Below are positions 21,242-32,193 of a stretch of 64,000 nt of DNA, piece by piece. Origin of the DNA: Corynebacterium sp. NML130628 (GTDB lineage Bacteria; Actinomycetota; Actinomycetes; Mycobacteriales; Mycobacteriaceae); contig NZ_MLAL01000036.1 in NCBI RefSeq assembly GCF_001875665.1, positions 1-64,000 of the forward strand, read 5' to 3'. The translations under genes were made by a program, and so were the position numbers. Every line of letters begins with the position of its first letter. Positions within the stretch are counted from its first letter, which is position 1. The notes under the pieces were generated by a model. That model ran no database searches. It had not been told where the DNA came from and worked only from the letters and a program-made list of their open reading frames with translations.

Positions 21242-23080
21242 TCAGTCGAGCTGGCGAACGGCGCCCTTATCAGCGGACGTTGCCATCTTGGCGTATACCT
21301 TGAGAGCCTTCGACACCTCGCGGACACGATTTGGTGTCCACGGGTGTTCGGAGGCTTCCATTGCTTCACGGCGCTTTGCCAAGACAGCTTCGTCGACGGC
21401 GAGGGTGAGCTCGCGCCGCGAAACCGAGATTGAGATGGTGTCGCCGTTTTCGATCAGGCCGATGAGTCCTCCATGGGCAGCCTCGGGCGAGATATGGCCA
21501 ATCGACAAGCCTGACGTGCCACCGGAGAAGCGGCCGTCGGTAATGAGGGCGCATTTCGTACCTAGTCCGGCGCCCTTGAGGAAGGAGGTGGGGTGGAGCA
21601 TCTCCTGCATGCCAGGTCCACCTGCTGGGCCTTCGTAGCGAATGACGACCACTTCGCCCTCGAGTACTTCGCGGGCAAGAATCATTGATACAGCCTGTTC
21701 CTGCGAGTCTACGACGCGCGCGGGGCCTGAGAACTCCCAGAGTCCTTCCTCGACGCCCGCAGTCTTGAGAATTGCGCCGTCCGGGGCAAGGTTGCCACGC
21801 AGGACGACCAAGCCACCGTCGGAAGTAAACGGGTGATCAACATCGTGAATCACACCGCGAACGGCGTCGGTATCCAGGCTGGGCCAGCGCGATGACTGTG
21901 AGCATGCCTGTGTGGTTCGCTTGCCGCCTGGTGCGGCGTGGAAGAGTTCGATGGCTTCTTCGCGTGCCCCGGTGCCGCGTATATCCCACTCGTTGAGCCA
22001 TGCGTCGAGGGAGTCGTAGACAATTGAGTGGACATCTTCGTGCAGCAGACCGCCACGGCGCAGTTCGCCGAGGATAGCGGGGATGCCCCCGGCGCGGTGC
22101 ACATCTTCAACGTGGGCGGTGCCGTTGGGCGCGACTTTGGAGAGGCATGGGATGTGGTGAGAGAGGTCGTCGATGTCTGTGAGCGAGAAGTCGACTTCAC
22201 CTTCTTGCGCGGCAGCCAGGATGTGCAGGATGGTGTTTGTGGAGCCGCCCATTGCCATATCAAGCGCCATTGCGTTGCGGAACGCGTGCACTGTTGCGAT
22301 AGAGCGCGGCAACACTGAAGTGTCACCCTGCCCGTAGTAGCGGTTGCACAGGTCAACAATGGTGGCGCCGGCTTTCTCGAAAAGTTCACGTCGCGCGGTG
22401 TGCGTGGCCAGGGTGGTGCCATTGCCGGGCAGCGAAAGCCCGAGAGCTTCGGTGAGGCAGTTCATGGAGTTAGCGGTGAACATGCCGGAGCACGATCCGC
22501 AGGTAGGGCAGGCCCCCTCGACGATGGCGTCGAGCTCACTGTCCGAGACGGCTTCGTTTGCGGAGAGCGCGATGGCGTCGACAAGGTCGGAGGCGGGCTT
22601 TTCGACGCCACCAACGTCGATCGGCTTGCCCGACTCCATTGGGCCGCCGGAGACGAAGACGGCCGGGATGTTCAGGCGCAGAGCTGCGTTGAGCATGCCC
22701 GGCGTGATTTTGTCACAGTTCGAAATGCACACCATGGCGTCGACAGTGTGGGCGTTGACCATGTACTCCACCGAATCTGCGATGATTTCGCGGCTGGGCA
22801 GGGAGTAGAGCATGCCGGAATGCCCCATGGCGATGCCGTCGTCGACCGCGATGGTGTTAAATTCTTTCGGCACGCCGCCGGCTGCACGAACGGCGTCTGC
22901 CACGACTTCTCCGACCTCTTTGAGGTGCACGTGCCCCGGCACGAACTGCGTATACGAGTTGACAATGGCCACGATCGGCTTGCCGAACTCATTTTCTTCA
23001 GTGCCGGTTGCTCGCCATAGCGCGCGGGCGCCTGCGGCTTGTCGGCCAATGGTGGTGACTCGTGAGCGGAGAGGGATCAC
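21242..23080 (-). CDS. ilvD: Dihydroxy-acid dehydratase
   Basis: Dehydrates 2,3-dihydroxy-3-methyl acids in valine and isoleucine synthesis. Iron-sulfur ligands are seen in [12 protein letters not shown] and [16 protein letters not shown]; the substrate region is [15 protein letters not shown] and the C-terminus has [21 protein letters not shown]. Full length (612 residues). It stands in minus orientation next to the PH-like and MscCG-like genes and divergent from ilvBNC, the arrangement I recall from C. glutamicum. Confidence 0.96.
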   Translation of the reverse strand: MIPLRSRVTTIGRQAAGARALWRATGTEENEFGKPIVAIVNSYTQFVPGHVHLKEVGEVVADAVRAAGGVPKEFNTIAVDDGIAMGHSGMLYSLPSREIIADSVEYMVNAHTVDAMVCISNCDKITPGMLNAALRLNIPAVFVSGGPMESGKPIDVGGVEKPASDLVDAIALSANEAVSDSELDAIVEGACPTCGSCSGMFTANSMNCLTEALGLSLPGNGTTLATHTARRELFEKAGATIVDLCNRYYGQGDTSVLPRSIATVHAFRNAMALDMAMGGSTNTILHILAAAQEGEVDFSLTDIDDLSHHIPCLSKVAPNGTAHVEDVHRAGGIPAILGELRRGGLLHEDVHSIVYDSLDAWLNEWDIRGTGAREEAIELFHAAPGGKRTTQACSQSSRWPSLDTDAVRGVIHDVDHPFTSDGGLVVLRGNLAPDGAILKTAGVEEGLWEFSGPARVVDSQEQAVSMILAREVLEGEVVVIRYEGPAGGPGMQEMLHPTSFLKGAGLGTKCALITDGRFSGGTSGLSIGHISPEAAHGGLIGLIENGDTISISVSRRELTLAVDEAVLAKRREAMEASEHPWTPNRVREVSKALKVYAKMATSADKGAVRQLD

Positions 23081-23083
23081 GAC

Positions 23084-23611
23084 TTACTCCTTCGTACGTG
23101 GCGCGGGCTCGGGGCGTGGCCCGGGCAGATCGGGGTGGGCCTTGACGTATTCGTCGTAGGCTTCTCGAGACATTAGTACTTTATTGCCGTCTTTGTTGAT
23201 GATTTCGTATTTTCCATCGGCGGCCTCCTGCGCTTGCGTGATGACGTCCGTGATGCGTCCGCGGGATGCTTCAGCGAGCTCCGGCAGCATATTAAAGGTC
23301 ACTCCGGGCATGGTGTGCGATGCTCCGTCCTGGGTCGTGGCCTTGGCTTTCGCGCCTTGAAAAGCAATGCCTGCCAGTTCTGACCACTTGATGGTGATAT
23401 TCGGCTTCACCACATACCGCAGCGTGATGCCCTGCTCGCTGATTGTGGTTGAGGCAGTGAATATCCAGAGCAGCCACGCCAGCGGAATGATCAGCAGCCA
23501 ACCGAGAATGAGCGGAGCCCAGGAAATGCCGATCAGAGCGATGCCAGTCATGAGGATAAGTGCAATGACGTGTTGTTTGCTGGGGCGAAAAGTGGTGGAC
23601 GAGTCAGTCAT
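23084..23611 (-). CDS. Small PH-domain membrane protein (Cfp6-like)
   Basis: A 175-residue protein with two closely spaced N-terminal transmembrane helices (VIALILMTGIALIGIS and LGWLLIIPLAWLLWIF) followed by a bacterial low-molecular-weight PH fold (TTISEQGITLRYVVKPNITIKWSELAGIAFQ). The tail is Pro/Glu-rich. It lies 3 bases upstream of ilvD and just after the channel gene. As I recall, a Cfp6-type gene also neighbours ilvB in M. tuberculosis. No molecular function is established. Start at ATG 23611; upstream residues would overlap the adjacent gene end without homology. Confidence 0.7.
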   Translation of the reverse strand: MTDSSTTFRPSKQHVIALILMTGIALIGISWAPLILGWLLIIPLAWLLWIFTASTTISEQGITLRYVVKPNITIKWSELAGIAFQGAKAKATTQDGASHTMPGVTFNMLPELAEASRGRITDVITQAQEAADGKYEIINKDGNKVLMSREAYDEYVKAHPDLPGPRPEPAPRTKE

Positions 23612-23634
23612 GCAAGTTATGCTAGCCAATCTCG

Positions 23635-25062
23635 TTACTGCTGCGGGAGTTGCTCCTTATCGACGCCTGCTTCGTCCGTGACCGTTTCCTCCGGCGCAGT
23701 TGGCGTCGCTGTCGGTTCGGGGCGTTCGTGCGTGGTGGTTTCCGACGTCCATTCAGACGTTTCACTTGAAGTGGTCGTCGGCGCAGGAGTGGTGGGTTCC
23801 GTGGTCTCGGTGAGCGTCGGTTCGACAGTACTAGTGTCGAGCGTGGGGCTTTCTACCTGAGATGCTGGCAAAGGTGTGTTCGAGGTGAAAGTCGGCCGGG
23901 CAGGCGGTGCCAAGACGCCGGAGTTTGCGTTGCTCTCTTCCGCAGGCTGCAACATGAGGCCGCGGACAATGAGCAGGACGGCGAACCCTGCGAGGAGAAA
24001 AGCGGTGGAAAGTCGCATGATGCCCCGGAACACGCGTCGTGGCTCCGGCGCATCTTCATCAGCAGCTGTCGCATCGTCGGCGGCGGGGTCCGGGATCGGA
24101 TTGGTTGCAGGAAGTGCTTGCGTCGGCGGGGGAGTATTAGGTATCTGCTCAGTAGACGGTTGAGTGTTGAAATGCCTTGTCGGCTGCTCCAAACTTTGCA
24201 CCAGCGCGCCCTCGAATGTGGTCGCGGCCCCGTACTCGTTCCAGAATTCGTCCAGGATTGACATGCGGATCGCGCGTTCGACCATCCACTGCATGAGTGG
24301 TTCGGTTCGAACCATCACGCGCATATCAACGGTCCACGAGCTTCCGACTGTAGCCGGAGGGTTGACGGCTACTGCAGGTTGCACCACGACGTCGTCGATG
24401 GTTGCGTCGGCAATTTCGGGCTGGGAAAGTGCCCGCTGGGCCGCGGTTTGGGTTCTTTGCAGTGCGTCTTCTGCCGATGCTGAACCCAGGAGGGGAACTG
24501 GGATGACGACGACTGCACTTGCCCAGTAGTTGGATTGGTTGATGCAAATTCTTGCTGTGGAATTCGGGATGGAGATAGTCGATTGCTCGAGCGTGCGGAT
24601 TTGGGTAGCACGCATCGTGATCTGGATGACCTCGCCGGAGACATCGATGCCGTTGCCCTGGAACGCGACGTAATCGCCGACGCCGAACTGCTTCTCGGTG
24701 AGAATGAAGAATCCTGCAAGGAAGTCCGCAATGATGTTCTGCGCACCAAAACCGATTGCTGCTGAAACAACCGTTGCAGGGATCGCAGCACCCGCGAGTG
24801 AGAAGCCAAGTTGTTGGAGAGCGAAGACAAAAATCAAGAAGTAGGCAATCATTTGGGCGATGTAGACTCCCACGCCCACGATTGCTAGGCGGCTCTTCGC
24901 CTCATCGGTTTCACCGGACTCCTTGACTTGCCGCTCAGCGTGACGGTTCAAGAAACGGCCAGCTCGCGGTACTAAAAACGCGAGTGTAAGCAGGAGCGCG
25001 AGGTTGATTCCGGTCTCCGCGAACCAGCGCCAAATCTGTTCGGCAATATATGACAACGGCAT
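23635..25062 (-). CDS. mscCG: MscCG/YggB-type mechanosensitive channel (glutamate efflux family)
   Basis: A 475-residue MscS-family channel that matches C. glutamicum MscCG (NCgl1221), the glutamate exporter, in sequence and location. The N-terminal helices are followed by the pore helix block FSLAGAAIPATVVSAAIGFGAQ and FLAGFFILTEKQFGVGDYV; the beta domain has TMRATQIRTLEQSTISIPNST. Unlike plain MscS, it retains the corynebacterial C-terminal extension: a linker, an extra helix (STAFLLAGFAVLLIVRGL) and an outer Thr/Pro/Glu-rich tail. In MscCG this extension affects glutamate efflux. Start ATG 25062; it is divergent from ilvBNC. Confidence 0.88.
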   Translation of the reverse strand: MPLSYIAEQIWRWFAETGINLALLLTLAFLVPRAGRFLNRHAERQVKESGETDEAKSRLAIVGVGVYIAQMIAYFLIFVFALQQLGFSLAGAAIPATVVSAAIGFGAQNIIADFLAGFFILTEKQFGVGDYVAFQGNGIDVSGEVIQITMRATQIRTLEQSTISIPNSTARICINQSNYWASAVVVIPVPLLGSASAEDALQRTQTAAQRALSQPEIADATIDDVVVQPAVAVNPPATVGSSWTVDMRVMVRTEPLMQWMVERAIRMSILDEFWNEYGAATTFEGALVQSLEQPTRHFNTQPSTEQIPNTPPPTQALPATNPIPDPAADDATAADEDAPEPRRVFRGIMRLSTAFLLAGFAVLLIVRGLMLQPAEESNANSGVLAPPARPTFTSNTPLPASQVESPTLDTSTVEPTLTETTEPTTPAPTTTSSETSEWTSETTTHERPEPTATPTAPEETVTDEAGVDKEQLPQQ

Positions 25063-25110
25063 AGTTTCTGAATAATAATCCAAATCCCTCACATTCCCCT
25101 GTGGAATGTG

Positions 25111-25250
25111 TATGATTCAACTCATGATCATTTCGCGCGTACTAGTCATTCTTATTCCGCCCGGCGCTTGCCGTAGCGGACTGCTTGCCTAGTCAGTCGC
25201 GAACTCAAGCGCCCTCGACAGCCACACGGCTGGTCGGGGGCTTTTGTTTT
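25111..25250 (+). promoter_or_regulatory. ilvBNC transcription attenuator (promoter, leader, antiterminator, terminator)
   Basis: A TATGAT -10 box (25111-25116) sits 7 bases before the leader ATG at 25124. After the leader peptide, GGCGCTTG (25163-25170) is a perfect complement of CAAGCGCC (25206-25213). The second element also opens the terminator stem, GCCCTCGACAGCC (25211-25223) pairing with GGCTGGTCGGGGGC (25228-25241), and is followed by TTTTGTTTT. Ribosome stalling on the Ile/Val/Leu codons would let the 8-bp pairing form and block the terminator. Attenuation of ilvBNC is known in C. glutamicum; the details here are read from the sequence. Confidence 0.8.
25124..25192 (+). CDS. ilvBNC leader peptide
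   Basis: A 22-residue peptide, beginning MIISRVLVILIPP and ending in GLLA before TAG. Ten of its residues are Ile, Val or Leu, with the run V-L-V-I-L-I centred on 25139-25156. It probably starts at the transcription start (leaderless), since TATGAT lies 7 bases upstream. ATGs at 25106 and 25112 share the frame but overlap or precede the -10 box. The peptide's role is to sense branched-chain aminoacyl-tRNA supply by stalling, not as a product. Confidence 0.75.
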   Translation: MIISRVLVILIPPGACRSGLLA

Positions 25251-25301
25251 AGATCTAATTCGATAGTTGTTGTTAATTGAAACACTAAGGAGCTCGACAT
25301 C

Positions 25302-27176
25302 GTGGTTGCTTCACACAAGCCCCCGACGAATGCATCGACGCAGCCTGGTGATGAGCGCACCGCGCAGCTGATCACCGGAGCCGACGCTGTCGTTCGCAGT
25401 CTTGAGGAGCTAGGTACCGAGATTGTCTTTGGCCTCCCCGGTGGCGCGGTGCTTCCTCTTTACGACGCACTGTTCGCAGCAGAGAAGCTGCGGCATGTGT
25501 TGGTTCGACATGAGCAAGGTGCAGGCCACGCCGCAGAAGGGTACGCGGTTGCTTCCGGAAAGGTAGGCGTGTGCATCGCCACTTCCGGGCCGGGGGCCAC
25601 AAACCTTGTCACACCGATCGGTGACGCTTATCTGGACTCAGTCCCGATTGTTGCGATCACGGGGCAGGTAGGTTCGTCGATGATCGGAACGGACGCGTTC
25701 CAGGAAGCGGATATTCGTGGCATTACGATGCCAATCACAAAGCACAACATCATGGTCACGGATGTCAACGAGATCCCAAGTGTGATCGCAACGGCATTTC
25801 ACATCGCCTCGAGTGGCCGGCCGGGTCCGGTGCTCGTGGATATCCCGAAGGATATTCAGGCGCAACTTATGGAGTTTTCGTGGCCACCGAAGTTGCTGGA
25901 GACTGGATACGTTCCCGCTGATGAGCCTCTCAACGAGCAGATAGTGAAAGCTGCGGAGCGGATTTCGCGAGCGAAACGGCCTGTGCTGTATATCGGTGGT
26001 GGCGTCGTCAAGTCTGCGGCGCACAAGGAACTGCTTGAACTTGTGGAAGCGACAGGTATCCCTGTGGTGACCACGCTGATGGCGCTGGGCGCGTTCCCGC
26101 AGGATCATCCGTGCTATATGGGTATGCCTGGGATGCACGGCACCGTGCCGGCTGTTGGTGCTCTGCAAGAGGCAGACCTTCTGATTGCGATTGGCACGCG
26201 CTTCGACGATCGCGTAACCGGAGATGTCGACACCTTTGCGCCACACGCGGATACGATCCATGCGGATATTGATCCGGCTGAGATCGGGAAGATCCGACCG
26301 GTTGACGTGCCAATTGTCGGTGATGCGAAAAAGGTTCTTGCGCAGCTCACAGCAGCGTTTACAGGCTCGCCGAATGTTCCGGCGCCAAAAATGGATGCAT
26401 GGTTGGAGCGACTTCACAACCTCCAAGAGCGGTTCCCGCGCGGCTACGATAAGCACGATGACGGGAAGCTTTCTCCGCAGTTCGTGATTGAGACGCTGTC
26501 GAAGACTGTCGGCAAGGACGCCATCTACGCATCGGGCGTAGGCCAGCATCAGATGTGGTCAGCGCAGTTCCTTGACTTCGACAAGCCGCGTCACTGGCTG
26601 AGCTCTGGTGGTGCCGGAACGATGGGTTACGCGGTGCCAGCTGCGATGGGCGCAAAGGCCGCGATGCCGGACAAGGAAGTTTGGGCCGTTGATGGTGATG
26701 GTTGCTTCCAGATGACAAACCAGGAAATCACCACTGCGGCGATGGAAGGGCTACCAATCAAAGTTTGCCTGATCAATAACGGCAACCTCGGCATGGTCCG
26801 CCAGTGGCAGACACTGTTCTACGAGGGGAACTACTCGCACACCAAGCTCGGTGGGGAAGAGACATATGTCCCCGACTTCGTGAAGCTTTCCGAGGCCCTC
26901 GGCGCGGAGTCCATCCGCGTCACGAAGGAAGAAGATGTCGTCCCCGCGATTGAGTGGGCGCGCGGTATTAACGATAAGCCTGTTGTTGTCGAGTTCATCG
27001 TCGGTGAGGACGCGCAGGTGTGGCCGATGGTCGCCGCGGGTGCATCAAACTCGGACATGCAGTATGCGCTCGGGATGCGGCCGTTCTTCGACATGGAGGA
27101 ATCGGCTGCCGAGACCCCAGAGGCAATTCACGAAGTGTTGACGACACTTGAAGACGAGACAGAGGGAGCGAAATAA
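25302..27176 (+). CDS. ilvB: Acetolactate synthase large (catalytic) subunit
   Basis: A ThDP- and FAD-dependent enzyme forming acetolactate/acetohydroxybutyrate, the first common step of valine, leucine and isoleucine synthesis. Family blocks are [15 protein letters not shown], the cofactor Glu in [32 protein letters not shown] and the ThDP motif [14 protein letters not shown] ... [14 protein letters not shown] full-length 624 residues. Start GTG 25302 preceded by TAAGGAG. It heads an operon with ilvN and ilvC. Confidence 0.96.
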   Translation: MVASHKPPTNASTQPGDERTAQLITGADAVVRSLEELGTEIVFGLPGGAVLPLYDALFAAEKLRHVLVRHEQGAGHAAEGYAVASGKVGVCIATSGPGATNLVTPIGDAYLDSVPIVAITGQVGSSMIGTDAFQEADIRGITMPITKHNIMVTDVNEIPSVIATAFHIASSGRPGPVLVDIPKDIQAQLMEFSWPPKLLETGYVPADEPLNEQIVKAAERISRAKRPVLYIGGGVVKSAAHKELLELVEATGIPVVTTLMALGAFPQDHPCYMGMPGMHGTVPAVGALQEADLLIAIGTRFDDRVTGDVDTFAPHADTIHADIDPAEIGKIRPVDVPIVGDAKKVLAQLTAAFTGSPNVPAPKMDAWLERLHNLQERFPRGYDKHDDGKLSPQFVIETLSKTVGKDAIYASGVGQHQMWSAQFLDFDKPRHWLSSGGAGTMGYAVPAAMGAKAAMPDKEVWAVDGDGCFQMTNQEITTAAMEGLPIKVCLINNGNLGMVRQWQTLFYEGNYSHTKLGGEETYVPDFVKLSEALGAESIRVTKEEDVVPAIEWARGINDKPVVVEFIVGEDAQVWPMVAAGASNSDMQYALGMRPFFDMEESAAETPEAIHEVLTTLEDETEGAK

Positions 27177-27177
27177 G

Positions 27178-28769
<1,592 letters not shown>

Positions 28770-28785
28770 GAACTCGATAGATGAA

Positions 28786-28823
28786 AACTGGGAGCGACCT
28801 CAAGGAGGTTGCTCCCAGTTTTT
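28786..28823. terminator. Bidirectional terminator between ilvC and the convergent gene
   Basis: AACTGGGAGC-GACCTC pairs with GAGGTT-GCTCCCAGTT, a nearly 16-bp stem with T and A runs on either side. Confidence 0.8.
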
Positions 28824-28838
28824 GCGCTTTGGCTTTGA

Positions 28839-29243
28839 CTATTGCGCCGGTGCTGTTTCGGACTCGGGTGCTTCGCTGATCAGCTCGTCGAGGTTTACCG
28901 TCGTAGTGACGTCTTCCTGTTCCGTCGGCTCTGAAGGCTCCGAACTTGGCTCGGTTGCAGGCTCAACCGTTTCTGTGGTGTCTTCAGTCATAGTGGTGGT
29001 GACGTCGACAGTTTCGGTTGCTGTGACACTCGTCGTGTTGTTATTAAACTCTTCGTCACTCTGGCCACCGTCGAAGAGCGACCAGAGCAGCCAGGCGAGA
29101 ATGAGGAACACGACGATACCGAGGAGCCACTTCCACCAACCGCCGTTCTGTGGGGTTGGTTCGGACGGGGCGGGAAGGTGGCGTCGTTCCTCCGGTATCT
29201 CGAGCGGGGGATTGTTCGGGGTTTCGTGCGGTTGCTGAGTCAC
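28839..29243 (-). CDS. Single-pass membrane protein with Thr/Glu-rich outer tail, unknown function
   Basis: A 134-residue protein I do not recognise. The Pro-rich N-terminal 40 residues are cytoplasmic by the positive-inside rule (ending near WWKW), then one helix LLGIVVFLILAWLLWSLF. The remaining 75 residues are Thr/Ser/Glu/Pro-rich (TTSVTATETVDVTTTMTEDT) and should be outside the cell. The composition is like the tail of the MscCG-like channel 4 kb upstream. A ribosome binding-like AAAGGAAA lies just before the start. Confidence 0.6.
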   Translation of the reverse strand: MTQQPHETPNNPPLEIPEERRHLPAPSEPTPQNGGWWKWLLGIVVFLILAWLLWSLFDGGQSDEEFNNNTTSVTATETVDVTTTMTEDTTETVEPATEPSSEPSEPTEQEDVTTTVNLDELISEAPESETAPAQ

Positions 29244-29307
29244 GTGTTTCCTTTCTTTTTGTTTAAGGCTAGCAAATATCGTTGTGGTTGCTTTTGATGT
29301 TGCCCGC

Positions 29308-29336
29308 TTGACCGATATTCAAGCGTGAACTAAAAT
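29308..29336 (+). promoter_or_regulatory. Promoter of the CDF transporter gene
   Basis: TTGACC (-35) and TAAAAT (-10) are spaced by 17 bases, and the -10 ends 6 bases before the ATG at 29343. It is one of the best sigma-A-type promoters in the window and predicts a leaderless message. Confidence 0.6.
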
Positions 29337-29342
29337 CACGGC

Positions 29343-30257
29343 ATGTTGCACAGCCACGACCACGCGCACGCCCATAATCACGACCATGACCACGTCGGCG
29401 ATGCGCCACTACGCGCCCTGTTAATTGCGTTGGGAGTTACCAGCGTAGTTTTCTTCGCGGAGCTCATTGGCGGTTGGATTACCGGCTCGATGGCGCTGAT
29501 GGCAGACGCCATGCATATGTTGTCGGATGCAGCGGGCTTGATCATCGCGGTGGTCGCCGTGGTGATAGGAAAGCGGGCTGCTTCTATGAAAGCCACCTAT
29601 GGTTACCGTCGTGTTGAAGTGCTTGCCGCTGCGGTGAATGCGCTCACGGTGCTGCTGATTTCGATTTGGATTGTGGTGCAGGCAATTCGGCGAATTTCTA
29701 CCCCCACAGAAATCGACACGGGCCCGATGATGGTTATCGCCGTGATAGGCCTTTTAGCGAACGCGATTTCGGCTTGGGTGCTGCATAGCCAGCGAGAAAA
29801 CTCCGTGAACGTCGAAGGCGCGTTTTTGCATGTGTTGGTGGATATGCTCGGTTCGGTGGCGGTGCTCGTGGCCGGTGCAGTGATTGCCTTCACCGGTAGC
29901 CAGCTGCCTGACGTTATTGCGTCCTTCTTGATCGCGGCGTTGGTGTTGCCGCGGGCATGGTCGTTGCTACGCCACTCACTGCAGGTGCTGCTTGAGCAGG
30001 TCCCTCCTGGGTTCGATGTTGAGCGCGTCGAACCAGCACTGCGTGCTATTGACGGCGTCGTTGATATCCACGATTTGCACCTGTGGTCGCTTGATGGGGT
30101 GTCGATGTTAGCGACGGTGCACATGGTCAAGAGCCCTGGCGAGAAAGCGTCGCGTGTTCTCGACGAAGCTCAAGAAACATTGCGTGAGCTGGGCATTGAG
30201 CATTCCACGATTCAGGTTGAACTGCCTGAACACCGTGGCCACGAGAATGTTTGTTAA
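29343..30257 (+). CDS. Cation diffusion facilitator family metal exporter
   Basis: A 304-residue CDF transporter (ZitB/CzcD type) that should export Zn2+ or a similar divalent metal in exchange for protons. It has a His-rich N-terminus (HSHDHAHAHNHDHDH) for metal capture, six helices, the transport-site residues in MADAMHMLSDAAGL (H-x-x-x-D pattern) and the second site in HVLVDMLGS, and a C-terminal cytoplasmic domain with DLHLWSLDGVSML. Monocistronic with its own promoter. Confidence 0.92.
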   Translation: MLHSHDHAHAHNHDHDHVGDAPLRALLIALGVTSVVFFAELIGGWITGSMALMADAMHMLSDAAGLIIAVVAVVIGKRAASMKATYGYRRVEVLAAAVNALTVLLISIWIVVQAIRRISTPTEIDTGPMMVIAVIGLLANAISAWVLHSQRENSVNVEGAFLHVLVDMLGSVAVLVAGAVIAFTGSQLPDVIASFLIAALVLPRAWSLLRHSLQVLLEQVPPGFDVERVEPALRAIDGVVDIHDLHLWSLDGVSMLATVHMVKSPGEKASRVLDEAQETLRELGIEHSTIQVELPEHRGHENVC

Positions 30258-30265
30258 TTCTGTTC

Positions 30266-30271
30266 TAAAGT
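30266..30271 (+). promoter_or_regulatory. -10 box of the DUF262 gene
   Basis: TAAAGT ends 7 bases before the ATG at 30279, so the gene seems to be separately transcribed and leaderless even though the CDF gene ends only 21 bases upstream. Confidence 0.4.
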
Positions 30272-30278
30272 ATGACTT

Positions 30279-32162
30279 ATGGGTTTTACTACGCCAAGCT
30301 ATTCACTTAAAGACCTCTTCGCGCGGGCTGAGCGCGGAGAGCTTCAGCTTCCCGATTTTCAACGCGAATACATCTGGGATGTTGACCGTATTCGTACCCT
30401 CGTCACTTCGGTATTGCGCGGGTACCCAATCGGCTCGTTCCTCGCATTGGATACACGTGGCACCCCGATGCGCTTCCGTCCACGCCCACTCGAAGGTCTC
30501 GAGCCGAGCGTCAAGGAACCGCAGCCGGGCTTGCTGCTTCTCGACGGCCAGCAGCGCCTGACATCGCTGTACCATGCTTTCAAGGGTGACGGGATCGTCC
30601 CGACCGTAGACTTCCTCGGTCGGCGGATTCACCGCCGGTTCTTCGTGGATGTTCGAGCAGCGATCTCTGCCGACCCAATGCCGGTGGAAGCGGTCTTCGC
30701 CGTTGATGAAGATGGCAAGGTCCGCTCGCACTTTGGTCCCGACATTCCGGAAGGGATTCGGAGCCGCGAGGATATGCTGAAGCACGGGGTCGTACCGGTG
30801 TCGCTGCTGCTCTGGAAAGAGGGCAATGACCTGCTGATCGACATGGCCGCGGATGCAGAAGACCACGAGATGCGCGCCGCAGTCAAGCTGTTTCTGAACG
30901 AAGTTATGCGCTGGATGCCGGCCTACGACGTTCCCGTGATTCGCATCGACCGAGACACCTCGCAGATCGGTGTGGGACAAATCTTTGCCCATGCAAACTC
31001 GGCGGGGGTCCAGATGGACGTCTTCGAGCTGCTGACAGCCATGTTTGCCACGCAAGACCCTGATTTTCTGCTTGCGGAGCATTGGCGGGGCGTCGAGAAG
31101 CAGTTGCGTGAGTACCCGGCCTTGGATGACATCGGGCGAATCGAGTTCCTCCGCGCGATGTCGCTCCTGCTGACCAGTCGCCACGGTCATGCAGTTGGTC
31201 ACCGTGGCGATATCCTGAACCTTTCGCTCAATGATTATCGCCAACATGCACAGGAAATGGCGGATGCGTTCAAGGCAGCGGCCGAGTTTATGGCTGAGCG
31301 CTGCATCCTGAGCGTGGATCAGGTTCCGTACACTTCCCAGATTGTGCCGCTTGCGACGATTTTGGCGAGGTTGGCCGAACACCCGCAGTGGGATCAGCGC
31401 CAGGAATCGAAGGACCGTCTGAACCGGTGGTATTGGTCGGGCGTCTTCGGTGAGTTGTATGGCGCGCATGCACCGACCATCCGTGCAGGGCTCGACGTTA
31501 CCGAGGTCACCCCGTGGGTGCTGCAGGAGACTGACGCGACACCACGCACGGTATCGGATGCAACCTTTGCGGAGTCTCGTCTGCTCACCGCAACAGAGGA
31601 AAGTGGCGTCTACCGCGGCTTGTACGCGCTGTTGATGGCGCGCGGCGCTCTTGACTGGAGGACCGGGAAGCCATTCAACCGTGAGACCTTCGCGGAGCTG
31701 CAACCGTACTTCAATACAGTATTCCCACCCGCGTTTTGTGATGACATTGGCGCTGACCCCGTCGTCGCGCAGTCGGTGCTCAACCGCACTCCGATGGGGA
31801 AGCGTACGGACGTGCTCATCGAGGACAATCAGCCAAAGCGTTACATTCCGCGCCTGCAGTCGAAGTCGCTGATGGACGATGACGAGTTTGATGAAGTCCT
31901 CGAAGGCCACGAGATGACCCCGATCTACCTGTTGAATTCCCAGTGGGCGGAGTTCCTGTCAGATCGCCGCGAGCGGTTCGTCGGCATTGTCGAATACGCG
32001 CTTGATAAGGCAGTAATCCGCGATATCGACGGCCAGCTGGAGTCCGCAGTTGATTTCTCTGAGGAGATTGAGCCTGAGACAGAGCCTGCACCAGTCGCTG
32101 AGGAGACCGAGGCCGAGGCGCCCGAGTTAGAACAGGACGAGCCGGAAGGCGAAGAGGATTAA
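30279..32162 (+). CDS. DUF262 (GmrS-like) domain protein
   Basis: A 627-residue protein whose first part is a DUF262 domain. It carries the block LPDFQREYIWDVDRIRTLVTSVLRG and the ParB/Srx-like LLLLDGQQRLTSLYHAF motif. DUF262 is the nucleotide-hydrolysing half of GmrSD modification-dependent restriction systems; the partner nuclease domain DUF1524 (His-Asn-His) is not recognisable in this chain or next to it. The C-terminus is a 50-residue Glu-rich tail. It stands alone, without methyltransferase or other defence genes nearby. Function: defence, or a host nucleic acid role; undetermined. Confidence 0.75.
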   Translation: MGFTTPSYSLKDLFARAERGELQLPDFQREYIWDVDRIRTLVTSVLRGYPIGSFLALDTRGTPMRFRPRPLEGLEPSVKEPQPGLLLLDGQQRLTSLYHAFKGDGIVPTVDFLGRRIHRRFFVDVRAAISADPMPVEAVFAVDEDGKVRSHFGPDIPEGIRSREDMLKHGVVPVSLLLWKEGNDLLIDMAADAEDHEMRAAVKLFLNEVMRWMPAYDVPVIRIDRDTSQIGVGQIFAHANSAGVQMDVFELLTAMFATQDPDFLLAEHWRGVEKQLREYPALDDIGRIEFLRAMSLLLTSRHGHAVGHRGDILNLSLNDYRQHAQEMADAFKAAAEFMAERCILSVDQVPYTSQIVPLATILARLAEHPQWDQRQESKDRLNRWYWSGVFGELYGAHAPTIRAGLDVTEVTPWVLQETDATPRTVSDATFAESRLLTATEESGVYRGLYALLMARGALDWRTGKPFNRETFAELQPYFNTVFPPAFCDDIGADPVVAQSVLNRTPMGKRTDVLIEDNQPKRYIPRLQSKSLMDDDEFDEVLEGHEMTPIYLLNSQWAEFLSDRRERFVGIVEYALDKAVIRDIDGQLESAVDFSEEIEPETEPAPVAEETEAEAPELEQDEPEGEED

Positions 32163-32193
32163 GCACGTTCGGGTACAGCAGCGTTGCCTCGCA

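Noticed and set aside
25106..25123. ATG codons at 25106 and 25112 as starts of the ilv leader peptide
   Set aside because: They precede or overlap the TATGAT -10 box and would not be on the transcript if that box is used.
30303..31910. Long open frame of 535 codons antisense to the DUF262 gene
   Set aside because: It is a shadow of the GC-rich coding strand: the opposite frame has clear domain motifs, while this one is rich in Arg, His and Cys without any family pattern.
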